Origin: Gonatopus flavifemur
Taxonomy: Eukaryota > Arthropoda > Insecta > Hymenoptera > Dryinidae
Assembly (NCBI GenBank): GCA_018340375.1
Contig: JAFFJZ010000006.1
Span: forward strand, 18,671,501-18,735,500
DNA: 64,000 bases
Direction: 5' to 3'
The notes under the pieces: generated by a model
Database searches by the model: none
The model's input: only the letters and a program-made list of their open reading frames with translations
What the model was told of the DNA's origin: nothing
Made by a program: the position numbers and the translations under genes
In this document: in pieces, positions 33,701-45,829 of the stretch
Layout of the letters: every line of letters starts with the position of its first letter
Position numbering within the stretch: the first letter of the stretch is position 1

Positions 33701-36645
33701 AATGGTACTTTTTCCCTCCGTTGTGACTTCGGTACAAAGCATTCCCAGAGAATGGAAACCGTCTGCTTTTTACATATCCTGAAAACGAATTCCTCATTCC
33801 ACTCTTCGCATTCATCATCACGGCAGTCTATTCGTCGAGCGCTACTACTCCACCACCACCACCATCACTACTCGTATTCTATTATCCTCGTCACTCTTTT
33901 TCTCAATGAAAAATATTTCAATTATTATTCTAATCAAATACTATCAATTCTTCGAATTCTAGCTATATAAAGATCGGATTGAAAAGACAGGAAGAAAGAC
34001 GGGACATTCGCTGATAGTAATCTCAAGTATTCTTGCTTACGATTCTTTGCAAGATGGATCGTTCATTTCGTTCCTATTTTACGTGTATACACAAGTAGTG
34101 TTCTTCTTGAGGCGGAAACGCTTATCGTTAAATTACGAGCAAGACACGCTTAAATTCCGCGGACAAAGAGACGACGATTCAAATTAAATGCTCTCCTTTC
34201 GCACGTATTCGCTTTCGTACATTCTCTTCGTTCCCTTTTGTAACCTTCAGCTTTTTGCTCTGTCCCCGACGACTCGTTTCTTTCTGTTCCAAAACTTCCA
34301 CCTTCCTTCTTTCCCCTTTCATTTTCTTATCACTTTGACAATTACTAGAACCACCCCATTCATTCCCTCTCCAATCAACCTTTCAACTCTTTCCATCTTT
34401 GATATCTCATTTTGACTAAATGGTTCATTAAAATCTATCAATTCGTCGACACATCATCGCCACCGCACATTTGGAAGGAAAATTTCAACATTCGGAACAG
34501 AAATCCAGTTAAAAAGAGGTAGGAGAAGGAAACCCCATACGAGGCTGGTACATCGCGCTCGATTCTCTGCACTTCCCTGTGCAAAGATTGATTGACAATT
34601 CCTCCCGCTCTTCTAGTTTCTTTGTCAACACTTCACTCCCGCCATTTCTCATTCCCACTTTTGCTCTTTGTTTAATCTCACTCACGATGCAGCTCACTTC
34701 TTTCAGAATTTCTTATTCCCCATTCGAATTGCACCTCATTCGGTTTTATATCTCTTCTTAGAAAAATATGATGTCATGAAAGTTTTTGAAAAATTACGAG
34801 AAGACTTCACGAGAAGTGAAAGAATATAGAAGAGGTAAAGAGAAAAAAACCTCCCCCCCCCCTCCCCGCCGCTTTGAGGAGGAAAGTTTTAATGGGATTT
34901 ATGTTTACATCTCGAGAAGTTACTACTAAAAGTCCCGTACTTCGATCGATACGTAGAATTACCACGAAATTTATAAAATGCAGAAAAATGTATTGATAGA
35001 ATAAAACCATCCATTCGTTTCCGTTCACAATGATTTATTGTACTCGCCAAAGAAGAAGCCTGTATCGATATTTTTCTTTAGAATTCCTGAATCATCCAGT
35101 TTCATTATATCGTTTCATAGTTGGACCAAGCTCTGAGACTACGAAAGCGATATTCTTGTTGTTATACCGATAATGATGGGAGAAGGGAGCGTCAGATTTA
35201 CTCCTTAATAAGGTGGTGGCAATATTTCAAAAGTCGGAGAGTTCCGTTACTTGGGAAGGTTACGCTATTACTTTGGAAACTTATAGGAGGTGATTCTTCA
35301 TCACCGTCTTATACATTTATGAAGGAAATTTCCTCTCTTGTGTTTTTCTTCTCTTCTCTTAATACGAAAATAATGTCGTCGTCGTTTTCTTCATCGTCTT
35401 CGTCTTCGTCGTTGTATTCCGTGTTGTAGCACCGCTGGTGAAATTTCAATATATACTTTCGATACCCATTATTTTCACGATTTCAATGGGAAAACGAATT
35501 TTTCAAATACACGGATATAAAATAATTCTCCTTTCGTGCAGACAACGAGAATATTTCTCACGTGTTTCTATCTTCTTTCCTTTTCCTCTCAGGTTTTTGT
35601 AGTGCTTCGTAGATAATTCTACGAACAAGAATTTCGTAATTTACACCGGTTGGAGATGCTGAGGTCCGACGCGAGGGAGAAAAGAGGAAAGGAGAAGGAG
35701 GAGTAGCAGCGGCAACAGCCACGGCGCTGTGACGCTACGGTAATGAAAGTGGATGAAAGTGGAGAGCAGGGCGACAGTCAGACAGCCAACATCGTCACTC
35801 TTCTCTCACCTATGCCGTTGAGAGAGAAGTGTACGGTATGGAAGAGAAGGAAAAAAAACACAAAGAGAGGAAAAGAAAACAAATACAGGTTCAGGAAAAG
35901 ATTGTGGAGAAAAAAATATCGATGTAGAGAAATATGAAACTCTTTTGTATATCCTCTTTTGATTTGTTTTCGTACAAATGATATTTCATACATTCTGGAC
36001 TCCATTACCGAAGAATTTTCCAGTAAATTTACCGATTCTCCCCACAGTGTATTTTATATTGTAAGAAAAATCTACGAAAAACTTCCAGTATCGTACTGGA
36101 AGCGATTAACCTGTACATTTGTGCTGGAAAATCACATTTGAGGGTAATTCTCATTTCGGAGGTCGGAAATTGATGATTTCATGAAAACGTCTTTTCATTA
36201 TAAATTATGGTGGATTTTCAAAGTTTAGATCTTACTCTATAAGAAAAAAATAGTCGCTGAGCTCGCAACCCCGACAGCTTTTATTGAGAGGGGGTTGAAA
36301 AAAATGTTTTCCTTGGAAGTGACGTACTAAAAGATGGTAACACTTTTCCAAACAAATATATACCATCGCGTCACAAAATTACTTTCAATAATCTCATTAA
36401 TTTCATTTCCATAGTAGTAGTGGAAAAAGAAAAAAAAACACACAATTCAACTGTCTGATTCAATTTTAAACGAAAGGTTCCGGTCATCCAGAATAAAAAA
36501 ATCCAGGAAGAAAAAACAAAAATAAGCATTCAATAAGGCCATGGTAGATATATTGTGAATTTATCACTTCCGTGGATCAATTTTTTATCCACGGAGGCAT
36601 GGAAGTGACCCCATAATCAGATATCCAATTGATGACTTGGCTTCC
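30710..36645. other. unique DNA with microsatellites, probably intronic
   Basis: The longest block here without identifiable transposons. It contains a TA run (31505-31527), an AGA run (about 32362-32386), a C-rich run (34853-34867), and a TCG/TTC run (about 35376-35412). A GC-richer purine block lies at 35640-35830. Open frames up to 154 codons (33236-33700) have no recognisable domain, low-complexity composition and antisense overlaps. A lone TTTTTCTCAGTG at about 31144-31156 looks like a MITE end without a partner. Confidence 0.45.
31505..31527. repeat. (TA)n microsatellite
   Basis: Eleven or so TA dinucleotides followed by TTTATATATTT. Confidence 0.9.
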
Positions 36646-36647
36646 TG

Positions 36648-37705
36648 CACTAAGAGAAAAAAGTAGTAGGATTTACTATTTTTTTACTATCTTTCTGAGT
36701 TGTGAAAGGACTCAACTATGAAAAATAGTAGAAGTTGTTAGTTCAATGGATCATGAATGTTCGTAAAAATACCATATTTTTCCAACAAGTATTGATTGTA
36801 AAATGAACTATTTAATCTTACCCATCGAGAAGGGAGAATTTTTTACTATTTTTTGGTAGTAAAATCAACTACTGCTTCCATACTACGAATATTAAGAGCA
36901 CACAAAAGATCCTTGCTCTATTAAACATTAGTCAGATTACCCATTCTTTCCACTATTCAGTGTAGTTGAAAAAAATATCAGGATAGATGGGAAAAAAGAA
37001 TCGCTTCCACGAGAATTGAACACACGACATTGGGGCTGAACGCCGAGATTCTATCACTCAAGCCACTGCCGGTCGCTTGAGTAGATGGATCTTCTTTGGG
37101 TATCTATCAACTCGCGTTCATTCTTCAAACTTGAATATCTCGAAAACTGAGCCACACTAGGATAAAAGACAAAGCACAGCTGCCTAAGACACACGTACAG
37201 CTTGATTCCATCAATAATTTCAATAGTCTCGAATTTTTCCTACGTAATTGAACTTTCTGTATCAACTTACTCAAGTTTACTGATATAAAGTTAGTTGTTT
37301 TGCTCAATATATTTTCTACTAATCGAAATTGTAAAGCTTACTATAAGCATTTGTAAATTAACCTATAAATAGATGGTAGATATTATACCAAATCTTATAC
37401 TTTGGAAAGCAGTCATGTTGACTAAGCGAATTTTTGTGTGCTAATCAAAAATAAGTAATCTGAACTGTGAATAAGAACAGGTTCTTGGAGTTGATTTTAC
37501 TATTCACGGATAGTAGAAAGTTTTACTGAGAAATAAGTTCCAACTACCTTTATTTTCTTTACAAATTTTTGTAGTATCTCCAATGATTTTGAATTAGTTA
37601 CTTTCACTTCATGATCATGCAAATATACTAATGCATCAGTGACTGTACCTAATATACGTTTTACTGATCAAATAGTACAAATTACAAAGGACTTTTCTCT
37701 CAGTG
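36648..37705. mobile_element. 1.06-kb CACTAAGAG/CTCTCAGTG MITE
   Basis: Left end CACTAAGAGAAAAAAGTAGTAGG, right end CTTTTCTCTCAGTG, with TG on both flanks. Outer parts carry diverged inverted TAGTAAAATC/GATTTTACTA words. The middle holds a tRNA-like sequence at 37001-37077 and about 350 bp of unassigned AT-rich DNA that may be another insertion. No transposase. Confidence 0.7.
37001..37077 (-). pseudogene. tRNA-derived sequence with Pol III boxes and T6 terminator
   Basis: The minus strand shows GTGGCTTGAGTG (A-box-like), a GGCGTTCAGCCCC arm, and GTTCAATTC (B-box-like) about 45 bases after the A box, then GCGATTC directly followed by TTTTTT (genomic 36992-36997), a typical Pol III stop. Length, box spacing and order are tRNA-like, but the acceptor stem does not close, so it is a pseudogene or a SINE head. 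It lies within the 36648-37705 MITE. Confidence 0.5.
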
Positions 37706-38414
37706 TGTTTATCGAGCAAAAACGCAATTGAATCACACATCCAGAGTTCTATTAACGAAAATTAAATACCTTGAAATAGCTGTCATGGTTGTAACTGTTA
37801 TGCTCGACGAGTTATGAGAATACAATTTGAACTCGAATTTCCTTTGTTGTGATTAAAACACCGGTATAAACCAACCACTGGCTTGAGATGTTGCTTCAAT
37901 ACTGTGTCTACAGCCTCTTCGATTATTTCCCCGCGCGATATTCTCCAGAATAAGAGGGGTGTGACATAAGTTCATGCAAGTGACAAAAAAACTGATCACA
38001 AACTTTCATATGACGGTTCACATGAAAATCTGTGTAAATATGGATATTTTATTCTACTATTGAATGAGTTATGTATCGTAGTTAATATTGGCTCACTGTA
38101 AATTGAATATTATAGAGGAATAAAGAGTTCTGATTTTGTTTCCTTGTAGAAACAAGGTGATCACACCCATAGAAGTAACATTTTTGATGCTTTCAAGCTT
38201 GATAAAAAACTCTGCCAATTGGCACATGGCTTCCTCGTTTGTGTTGAGAAAAAATACATGTTTTCTTTCTCTCTCCCGTGTTTCTTAGAGAATCAGGTTG
38301 AAATTTATATAGGACTGCGATCAACACTGCATAAAGCTGCAGTGGAAATTTCATGACAATTGGATGATAGCAACGGAAGTTATCCGCATGTTAACGATGT
38401 TTACGAAATTTACT

Positions 38415-39095
38415 TGAGGCAACTAAATTTCATAGTTAGAATGACTAAATCCAATCATTTGAACGAACTATTTTTCTATATTTGCTACTATCAAAAAAAG
38501 TTAGTTGAGGCAACTGTCACTCCAACTATAAAATTTAGTTGCCTCAACTCGATTTTTTTAGTCACTCCAACTATAAAATTTAGTTGCCTCAACTCAATTT
38601 TATTATTCACTCCAACTATGAAAATTTAGTTGCCTCAATTCAATTTTTTTAGTCCCTCCAACTATAAAATTTAGTTGCCTCAACTCAATTTTTTTAGTCA
38701 CTTCAACTATAAAATTCAGTTGCCTCAACTCAATTTTATTATTCACTCCAACTATAAAATTTAGTTGCCTCAATTCAATTTTTTTAGTCACTCCAACTAT
38801 AAAATTTAGTTGCCTCAACTCAATTTTTTTAGTCACCCCAACTATAAAATTTAGTTGCCTCAACTCAATTTTTTTAGTCACTCCAACTATAAAATTTAGT
38901 TGCCTCAACTGAATTCGTTTAGTCACTCCAACTAGAAAATTTAGTTGCCTCAACTCAATTTTTTTAGTCACTTCAACTATAAAATTCAGTTGCCTCAACT
39001 AAATTTTTTTGATACTAAGCAAATATAGTAGAAAAATAGTTTGTTCAAATGATTGGATTTAGTCATTCTAACTATAAAATTTAGTTCCCTCAACT
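38415..39095. mobile_element. inverted-repeat element enclosing a 45-bp tandem array
   Basis: 38415-38520 and 38990-39092 are about 100-bp inverted copies (left GAATGACTAAATCCAATC, ATTTGAACGAACTATTTTTC, TTTGCTACTATCAAAAAAA; right their complements). Between them lies the 45-bp array. The geometry is that of a non-autonomous TIR element whose middle has been amplified. Outer duplications could not be defined. Confidence 0.7.
38500..39005 (-). repeat. 45-bp tandem array, about 11 units
   Basis: Repeats of TTAGTTGCCTCAACTCAATT + TTTTTAGTCACTCCAACTATAAAAT begin at 38535, 38580, 38626, 38671, 38716, 38761, 38806, 38851, 38896, 38941 and 38986; one unit is 46 bp. Because 45 is a multiple of three and the unit lacks stops in one minus-strand frame, a 131-codon open frame (38603-38998) reads the 15-residue unit RQLNFIVGVTKKIEL eight to nine times. 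It has no signal, domain or splice context and is most likely fortuitous. Confidence 0.9.
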
Positions 39096-39149
39096 AAATT
39101 TTTTAGTCATGCTAACTACAAAATTTAGTTGGCTCAACTCAATTTGTTT

Positions 39150-40800
39150 TACTCTAGTGAAGTAATACTGGCATATAAACGCCAGTTCATAATGATTGTA
39201 AAACTGAAAACTGAATAAAACGCACTTTTCCTCCCTATTTCTCATTGGAAAAAAATTTTCTTATCAACTTGAAACATACACGAATATATTACAAAAAGTT
39301 CGTTTCATTCAATTATTTTTTTCGGATCTCAAAAAATTCTCCAAAACAACGCTTTTTTGAGGCCTCCTAAAGCAAGATCCTCCCTTAAATCATAGAAATT
39401 CCAGTACATCTCCGGAAAATTCTTGTATGAATACTGGAAAATTGAAATGAAAAACATGAATTCTCATGTGAAATGCGGAAAAATTCCGGTACAACAGAAA
39501 TGTTCTTGTACGTAAACTGAATAATTCCTCATTGCACAGAAATTTTCCAGTTCTTAGGTACCGAAAAATTCCAGTTTTCGAAGCATTACAAATTTCAAAT
39601 AAAAAAAAAAGAACATTTTGAATAGAGGTTGTTTGATGCGTTTATATCCGTCCAACGCATCGATAGATTACCATCCAATTTCCTCATGAATTGAATCTTC
39701 ATGGAGGTAGAAATGTCATATATTTTAATGAGCTATACCATTTAACTGCTCATTGAGTTATCATGGAACTTGTGCAATTTATCTCTCTAAACGAACCTTC
39801 CGACCCACTTTGAGGAGAAAACTTTCCGAAACTCTATTCGGAAATCAACTTTGAAGGTTTGATTGAAATTTTCTCTGTATTCACAATCATCGCATCTCTT
39901 TTTCATTTCATGAGATTACAAAAATAAGATAAAAAATGGGCTCCGAAAGAGCAAGAAATTCAAGGATTGGGCTTTGGTGGTATGAGAAGGAACATCAGGA
40001 AACCCTTCCTTTTATCTTCATCCCTTTACCGTGGAAAAAAAAAAACACATTCCATCTTCTCTGTCGTTTTCTTTTTTCCCATGAGCCCATTCTATCTCAA
40101 TTGGAACCTATCGATCGAATCCCATTCATTCCTTCCTTAGACAGCGAAGACTCGATTGATGGTTACTGAAAATTAATCGATTATTCCAAACGAATGTTCG
40201 GGAGAGTTGAAAATTTTCTTATAAAACAATTTGTTATACCGATGAATCCATTGCCACAGAGAGATTCGATCGATACATATCCCATTGTTCGAATAATCAT
40301 CATCCAGCGACACGATCCAGATGTTGAAAAGAGACTGTCGGCCCGGTCAGTCAGACCAATGTCGATTTCCCTCGGTGCTTGAATAATGGTAGGGTCGACC
40401 GGAAGGATTGTTCTCTACGTATTGCTCGAATTTCTCGACCTTCGTACGTGTACCTCGCCATTATTATCCGCTGCTGCTGCTTTTGCTCCTACTACTATTA
40501 CTATACCTACCTGCTACTATTACCCATACTATTTCAGCATATCCTGATGAAATACGAAGAGAACGGATCGAATCGGGGGTGGTACATAGGCGTTGAATAG
40601 GATAGCTGCGTGTCGCGATAAAACGCAATAGCCAAGTTCAAAGGTGTTGATAATGTTAATATCGTCCCCTGCTGATGCGGCTATTTTCATCAAACTCCTT
40701 TGCGCGATAAAATGATTGATGGGGGGAAATATTCTTGTTTGAACTGACGAAGAAATCTCGATTTAGATCTAGTGCATGATTTTGAAAATTATTACACTAT
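39150..40800. other. unique DNA
   Basis: No gene recognised. 39360-39590 repeats GGAAAATTC/AATTCCAGT words in both orientations, suggesting an old foldback without resolvable ends. A CTG/CTA trinucleotide-rich patch lies at 40470-40530. Confidence 0.45.
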
Positions 40801-40804
40801 GATT

Positions 40805-41964
40805 GAATTTGATGACAAATAGATGGCGTTAATAAAATTTTTTCCATATGATCTTTATTTGGTACTAACCTTTGAACGATACGTGTGTAATTTTCATAGC
40901 AATCTGACTATTGATTCGTGGGTTATAGCATTTTGTGTGAAGCAACTTTTGTTATTGAAAAAAAGAATGGGAAAAAATTAATTTCGAGTTTTGATGAAGC
41001 ATTGATTTTTGATGAAAAAAATACAGTGGAGACCAAACAACGGCTTGATAAACATTATCCGGACTCTGCTGCATCGAGACAAATGGTACAGAAGTGGATT
41101 GCTGAATTTAAACGTGGTGGTACCAGCACAAATGACGCAAAGCGCAGTGGACGCCCAAATGAGGCTGTTTTTCCAGAAAACATTTAAAAAATCCACAAAT
41201 TGGTTATGAACCGATCGCAAATTGAAGATGCACGAGCTAGCTAACATTGTAAAGATATCGGATGGTAGTGTTTTTACCATTTTACACAAACATTTGGGTA
41301 TGCGGAAGCTCACAGTCGACCAAAAACAACAACGAATTGATGCTTCAGAGGAATGTGTTGGCCCTGTTAAACCGCAATAAAATCGAATTCTATCGGCCTC
41401 ACCATTACACCCCAGAATCCAAAAGACAGTCAGCTGAGTGGACGGCAGTCGACGAATCCAATCCAAAGCGAGCAAAGACGCAACAGTCGGCCGGTAAGAT
41501 CATGGCGTCTGTATTTTGGGATGCGAAGGGAATAGTATTCATCGACTATCTCCAAAAAGGAACCACCATCAACAGCGACTATTACTGTGGACTTTTGGAT
41601 CGATTGAAGGCTGAAATCGCAAAAAAACGGCCACATTTGCGATAGAACAAAGTGTTGTTTCACCAAGACAATGCACCGTGTCAGAAATCGATGAAAATGA
41701 TGGTTCAATTGAATGAATTGGGCTTCGAATTGCTTACCCACCCACCGTATTCTCCAGATTGAGCCCTCAGCGACTTTTTCCTGTTTTCAGATCTCAAGAG
41801 AATGCTTGCTGGAAAGAAATTCAAGTCGAATGATGAAGTAATCGCTGAAACTGAGGCCCAATTGGAAGAGAAAGAGGAATCGTGCCATGTCGAATAATAA
41901 AATCGAGTTTTGTCAAACTTTTGTTCGTTTCTTACTTATCCTACGAACATATTGAATGACCTGG
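40805..41964 (+). mobile_element. decayed mariner, 5' end missing
   Basis: The sequence upstream of the coding part (TAGATGGCGTTAATAAA, GTGTGTAATTTTCATAGCAA, TTCGTGGGTTATAGCATTTT) is the leader shared by a common insect mariner group (family knowledge). The right end ATTGAATGACCTGG abuts TA at 41965. The expected inverted partner was not found at the left, so that TIR is lost or very diverged. It belongs to a different mariner group from those at 27196, 46769 and 58018. Confidence 0.75.
40967..41896 (+). pseudogene. cecropia-like mariner transposase, broken
   Basis: Recognisable in pieces across frames: KNTVETKQRLDKHYPDSAAS and KRGGTSTNDAKRSGRPNEAV near the N-terminus; KRQSAEWTA, KTQQSAGKIMASVFWDAKG and INSDYYCGLLDRLKAEIAKK in the middle; then HQDNAPC and YSPD-stop-ALSDFFLF. 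The second and third catalytic Asp are kept with 34 residues between them (D34D), and a stop interrupts the motif between SPD and ALSD. The first-Asp segment reads around YRPHHYTPES and appears to have lost the TMDETW part. Several frameshifts and stops make it inactive. The C-terminus is short, ending at tandem TAA codons. Confidence 0.85.
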
Positions 41965-41966
41965 TA

Positions 41967-44680
41967 TTCGCTATATATATTTACGTATCAGATTACGTAT
42001 TTGTATGTGGAAGGTTTATGAATTCCAGTCTAGGAAGACTTTGGAGCATCTCAACAATCTCGACGTGGTGAAGGATTTTTGCTTGAGAAAATATTCCACC
42101 ACGAGATGCAAAGGATACACGAGAGTTATCGTACGCAATATATATTCATTCTGTGCATAACAGATAAATCTCTGTATCAAAGTACGCTCATTACACACCG
42201 TGCATTGAGTTATTTCGGGATTCTCTGATACAGGGGAAAGGTAGGATCAAACGTAGAGAACATGTATTATGAGATATATACTGTTCAAATGAGATAATTA
42301 TTTGAGAATCGTATGGAATGATGAAAAGTGGATAAAAAGTCGCTAACACGGAACAATTCAGGATTTTTCAGAGAGAATAAAAACAATACAATGGGCTAAT
42401 TGCAATCTCAACAGCAATTTGTCGAGGCCCATCGTACACCATGGAAGTTTTGAAAACACCTTTAAAAGATTAGTTGCTTTAGCGAAGATTCGCTGTGCGG
42501 TCATAATTAAATAAATTTTGAGCTTCCGGAATGGAGCCGCGTCTTGTATCGGTTGTTTGCCGACGTTTTGCCATCATTGCAGCTGGATTCAGCCTTGATA
42601 CCGCCCTCCACTCCGGAAGCTCAAAATTTATTCAACACCTCCAGAAGTCTTTTCATTCTAAAAGTTTCAAATCCGTAGATTTTCATTTTTTTTTCTCCAA
42701 TGGCTGGAAACACCTCAAAAAGGGACACTGTTCATTCCATTGGCAGGTATTTTGAATAATCATTGTTTTTATAGAAATGTTTACACGAGGAAATTCAGTA
42801 ATTTGGTTCTTATAAATATTTTCCAGCCCTGAGATTGACGTGGTCGCGAATAGTTTGCTGTGACAGCAAATTTCTCTTCTCTCCGTATATGCATTTTTTA
42901 TAAAAACAATTCTTTTGTTTTCTCATCATAATTGAATTACACATAGACGCAATTTCCCAACGCAATTATTCTCATACAAAACAACTTCTTAGAATTCTTG
43001 GAAAAATAAATGGAATTTAAATATTCTGAACTCGAGGTATTGTTAAATAAGAATATCTCGAGATACATCAAAGGCTCGGCATTCTTCCATATTTCTATAA
43101 TCAAAGCGCGCTTCTGTCGTGAACTTATTTTATGGCGGAAGAAACATGATACGGTTGAGAAAGTTTTCAACTCGAATACTACAGCTCGAACTTTCATTAT
43201 CGTCAAATTCTTTTATTTCTCAACTTTGAATCTAAATGAAATTCTTTTCTAATCGTTTGCTAATTCATTTAATTGATCCAACAAAAGAAAAATCGTGTAG
43301 ATACTGATCTTCATTTCGATAGAGAAAAAAAAAAGCGACATAAATATATTCGCAAACCCCCAGAATCATTCTACACGGTATTATCATCCCTTACGATTCC
43401 CTTCAGAACAGATAACATCGTACTCCTGTACGTTGTTGAAATTGTGAAACGATTGTGGGACTTGAATCAATATTCACACGTACGTTCCACGATAATACCA
43501 CGATTTCATTCAGCAAAATCGAATATGTATTCTGGTTTCCTCTTGATGAAACGATTCAAAACACACGGGAGAAAAAACAGATATATTCCATTTCAGTTTC
43601 CATCTCTCAAAACTATACACGATTTCGTGCATCGTCTCATTTGGATGATCAGTTTTGTCTGTGTATGTGTGTGTGTGTCTGTCTGTCTGTCTGTGTGATG
43701 CATTTGAGGTGCGAATTTGAATGGTATAATGCGATATGTATGAGCTCTGATTACAATTTTATAAAATATGATAATCGAGAAGAGCCGGTGCGCGGATCAC
43801 GAGAGGAGGAGAAAAAATTACATCCATCGTACGTTTGTACCCGTCCGCGTTGAATCAGAATTAAATTCTCAACGTGATGAATGTAATGAAGACAATAATT
43901 CAACATATCTGCGTCATGGAGCATTGTTTCGATGTGAAAAAAAAATCATTTATTTTGCGAATGAAACGAATATCTAAAAACAAAATGAAAATAATCAACA
44001 TACATCGGTGAAACTTCAATGAGAATTGTTCAACTTTTCGTTTGATGTATTGTTTGCGATTCAATGGAATGATAGGGGATGCGATTCAATATGCTTTATT
44101 TGTAATGTTTTTGCGTGTACGCTTTTATTGGAAATTTCCCTGCCCAAGCAACACAGGAGGTTCAAAATCCTACGAACACGCTTAGAACTTTCAAATGAGA
44201 CTGTTTCGAATAATTACGTGCCACACTGAGAGAAATGTATTTGGAAAAATCAGACAATAACTCATAACATAACTCCTAATCATTGCTAGAAATTCTAATT
44301 GATAAGATCTTCTTGAATGAGTATCGACTCTTTATTCAGGATTGAAAAAATAGTTTTAAATTGCTCTGTGTTCTGTTTTAGTCCAAGAAATTTGCCGTCC
44401 TGAGAATTGCATCACAGATACAACTTGGATGTCATTGGAATTGGAATATAAAACCTCAGAAATAAATGTTCGGTGATTATACCTGAACCACACAAATGAG
44501 AATACAATAATCATTTGTGCACAAAGCTGTACTATTGGAATATCAAGCCTTTCTCTTCGCAAATGTTCCGCTATTCTGCATCCCACAAAGAGAATTTATC
44601 TTCAGGTATTGAATCATCGCGGTAGCGCTTCAATCGTTTGCAGGTGTATTAAGAAACGCAACTCTGTACTGCGGATACCC
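41967..44680. other. mostly unique DNA
   Basis: No gene recognised. Contains the hairpin at 42510-42632, a TGTG/TCTG run at about 43666-43697, an isolated ATTGCAATCTCAACAGCAATTTG block (about 42400-42425) that resembles the 12242 and 57036 repeats, and CCACACTGAGAGAAATG at 44221-44237 that looks like a MITE left end with no partner. Confidence 0.45.
42510..42632. repeat. inverted repeat hairpin
   Basis: AATAAATTTTGAGCTTCCGG + AATGGAG at the left pairs with CTCCACTCCGGAAGCTCAAA + ATTTATT at the right across a loop of about 65 bp. Weaker pairing (TTGTATCGG / CTTGATACCG) continues inward. Probably a small MITE; no clear target duplication. Confidence 0.6.
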
Positions 44681-44724
44681 GCACTGAGAGAAAAGCGATT
44701 CGGAAGTTTAGTAAATAGTGCCGA

Positions 44725-45005
44725 ACTTTTGGCGATGTTTCATGAAATCTCAAGAAGGATCACTGAAAGTTTGCTTTACATTACTCAGTGTTCTTCAATC
44801 GTTATTATATAATACAATATTCATAAACAAATTTGCTGTGTATCATTCAATTACCAAAAGTTTAGGACCTGAATGACACACAGGTATTCTGATCGTGAAT
44901 ATTGTATTATATAATAACGATCATAGAACAGTGAGCATTGGAAAGCAAAATTTCAGTAATGTTTCTTGAAATTTGATGAAACATCGCTGGAAGTTCAGTA
45001 TTATT
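44725..45005. repeat. foldback repeat
   Basis: About 110-bp arms: GCGATGTTTCATGAAATCTC, TGTTCTTCAATCGTTATTAT and ATAATACAATATTCA pair with their complements in 44880-45002. A CACTGAGAGAAAAGC end at 44683 may belong to it, but the matching right end is not seen. Confidence 0.75.
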
Positions 45006-45032
45006 CAGATTTATCGATGAAATATAATACTA

Positions 45033-45495
45033 CACTGAGAGAAAAAATCTCCGGGAACAATAAAATATTTAGTTGAATAGTCGCAATAAAATACCTAATC
45101 GATTTGAATTGTTCAATCAAATAAAAATTAAATATCACGGAGAGAAAAGTATTGCTGGCATAACAAGCAGCTCTGTTACTATAGCGCCTACAAAACAAAT
45201 TAGCTGTAAGAGAAAGAAAAATGATTGACACAACTACATTTTTTGCTGACATAAACAAATTTGTTAAGAGAACTAACGTCTTAGCTGCTGTAGTGAATAT
45301 TTTTGCAAGGACAACAAATTTCTTTGTAGGCGCTATAGTAGCAAACCATTTTTTCTCCGTGATGCTATGAAATATTTCATCAATGGAAACAGTTCTTCAA
45401 TCAAGTCAATGAAAGTTTATTCAAATCAATTGAGTATTTTATGGCGACTATTCAGCTAAATATTTTATTGTTTCCGGAAATTTTTTCACTCAGTG
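45033..45495. mobile_element. CACTGAGAGAAAA MITE with nested MITE
   Basis: Left end CACTGAGAGAAAAAATCTCC, right end GGAAATTTTTTCACTCAGTG, flanked by TA on both sides. Inner arms AACAATAAAATATTTAG, TGAATAGTCGC and TAAAATAC pair with the right half. It is interrupted near its axis by 45136-45361. Confidence 0.85.
45136..45361. mobile_element. CACGGAGAGAAAAG/CTCCGTG MITE, copy B
   Basis: 226 bp, flanked by AT on both sides, relative of 15346-15533 in the other orientation. Ends CACGGAGAGAAAAG and ATTTTTTCTCCGTG; inner GCGCCTACAAA and TTTGTAGGCGC pair. Non-coding. Confidence 0.85.
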
Positions 45496-45597
45496 TATTT
45501 ACTGTACCTCCAAATTGGTCTTCTCTCAGTCCGATTTGTCCGAGGATCATTGCCAATTGGCTGTTTCCCACATTATACCGAATTCCATTCAATTTCA

Positions 45598-45827
45598 CAA
45601 TGAGGGAAAAAAAATTCTAAAATTTACATCTTGCGAAGTCAATATTTGAACGATTTCAAGAAAATAGTTCAAGCCACCGCAATTTAATTGATTTTACAGT
45701 GGGGAATGTAAGATTTACCTCAGCTGTGGTAAAATCAATTCAAATTGTAGTAGCCCACACGGTTCTTGAAATCGTCCAAATATTGACTTCGCAAGATGTG
45801 AATTTTATAACTCCTTTTTCCTCAGTG
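45598..45827. mobile_element. CAATGAGG/CCTCAGTG foldback MITE
   Basis: 230 bp with near-perfect arms (ACATCTTGCGAAGTCAATAT and its complement; GAACGATTTCAAGAA and its complement; TTGATTTTAC and its complement at the loop). Flanked by CA on both sides. Non-coding. Confidence 0.85.
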
Positions 45828-45829
45828 CA

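Noticed and set aside
38603..38998. Repetitive 131-codon protein
   Set aside because: Explained by a 45-bp tandem array whose unit is divisible by three; kept only as a finding.
38500..39005. CRISPR-like array
   Set aside because: Units are contiguous 45-bp tandem copies with no unique spacers, in eukaryotic sequence.
42356..42430. Fragment resembling the 12242/57036 repeat
   Set aside because: Only a short block (ATTGCAATCTCAACAGC) matches; too little to annotate as a copy.
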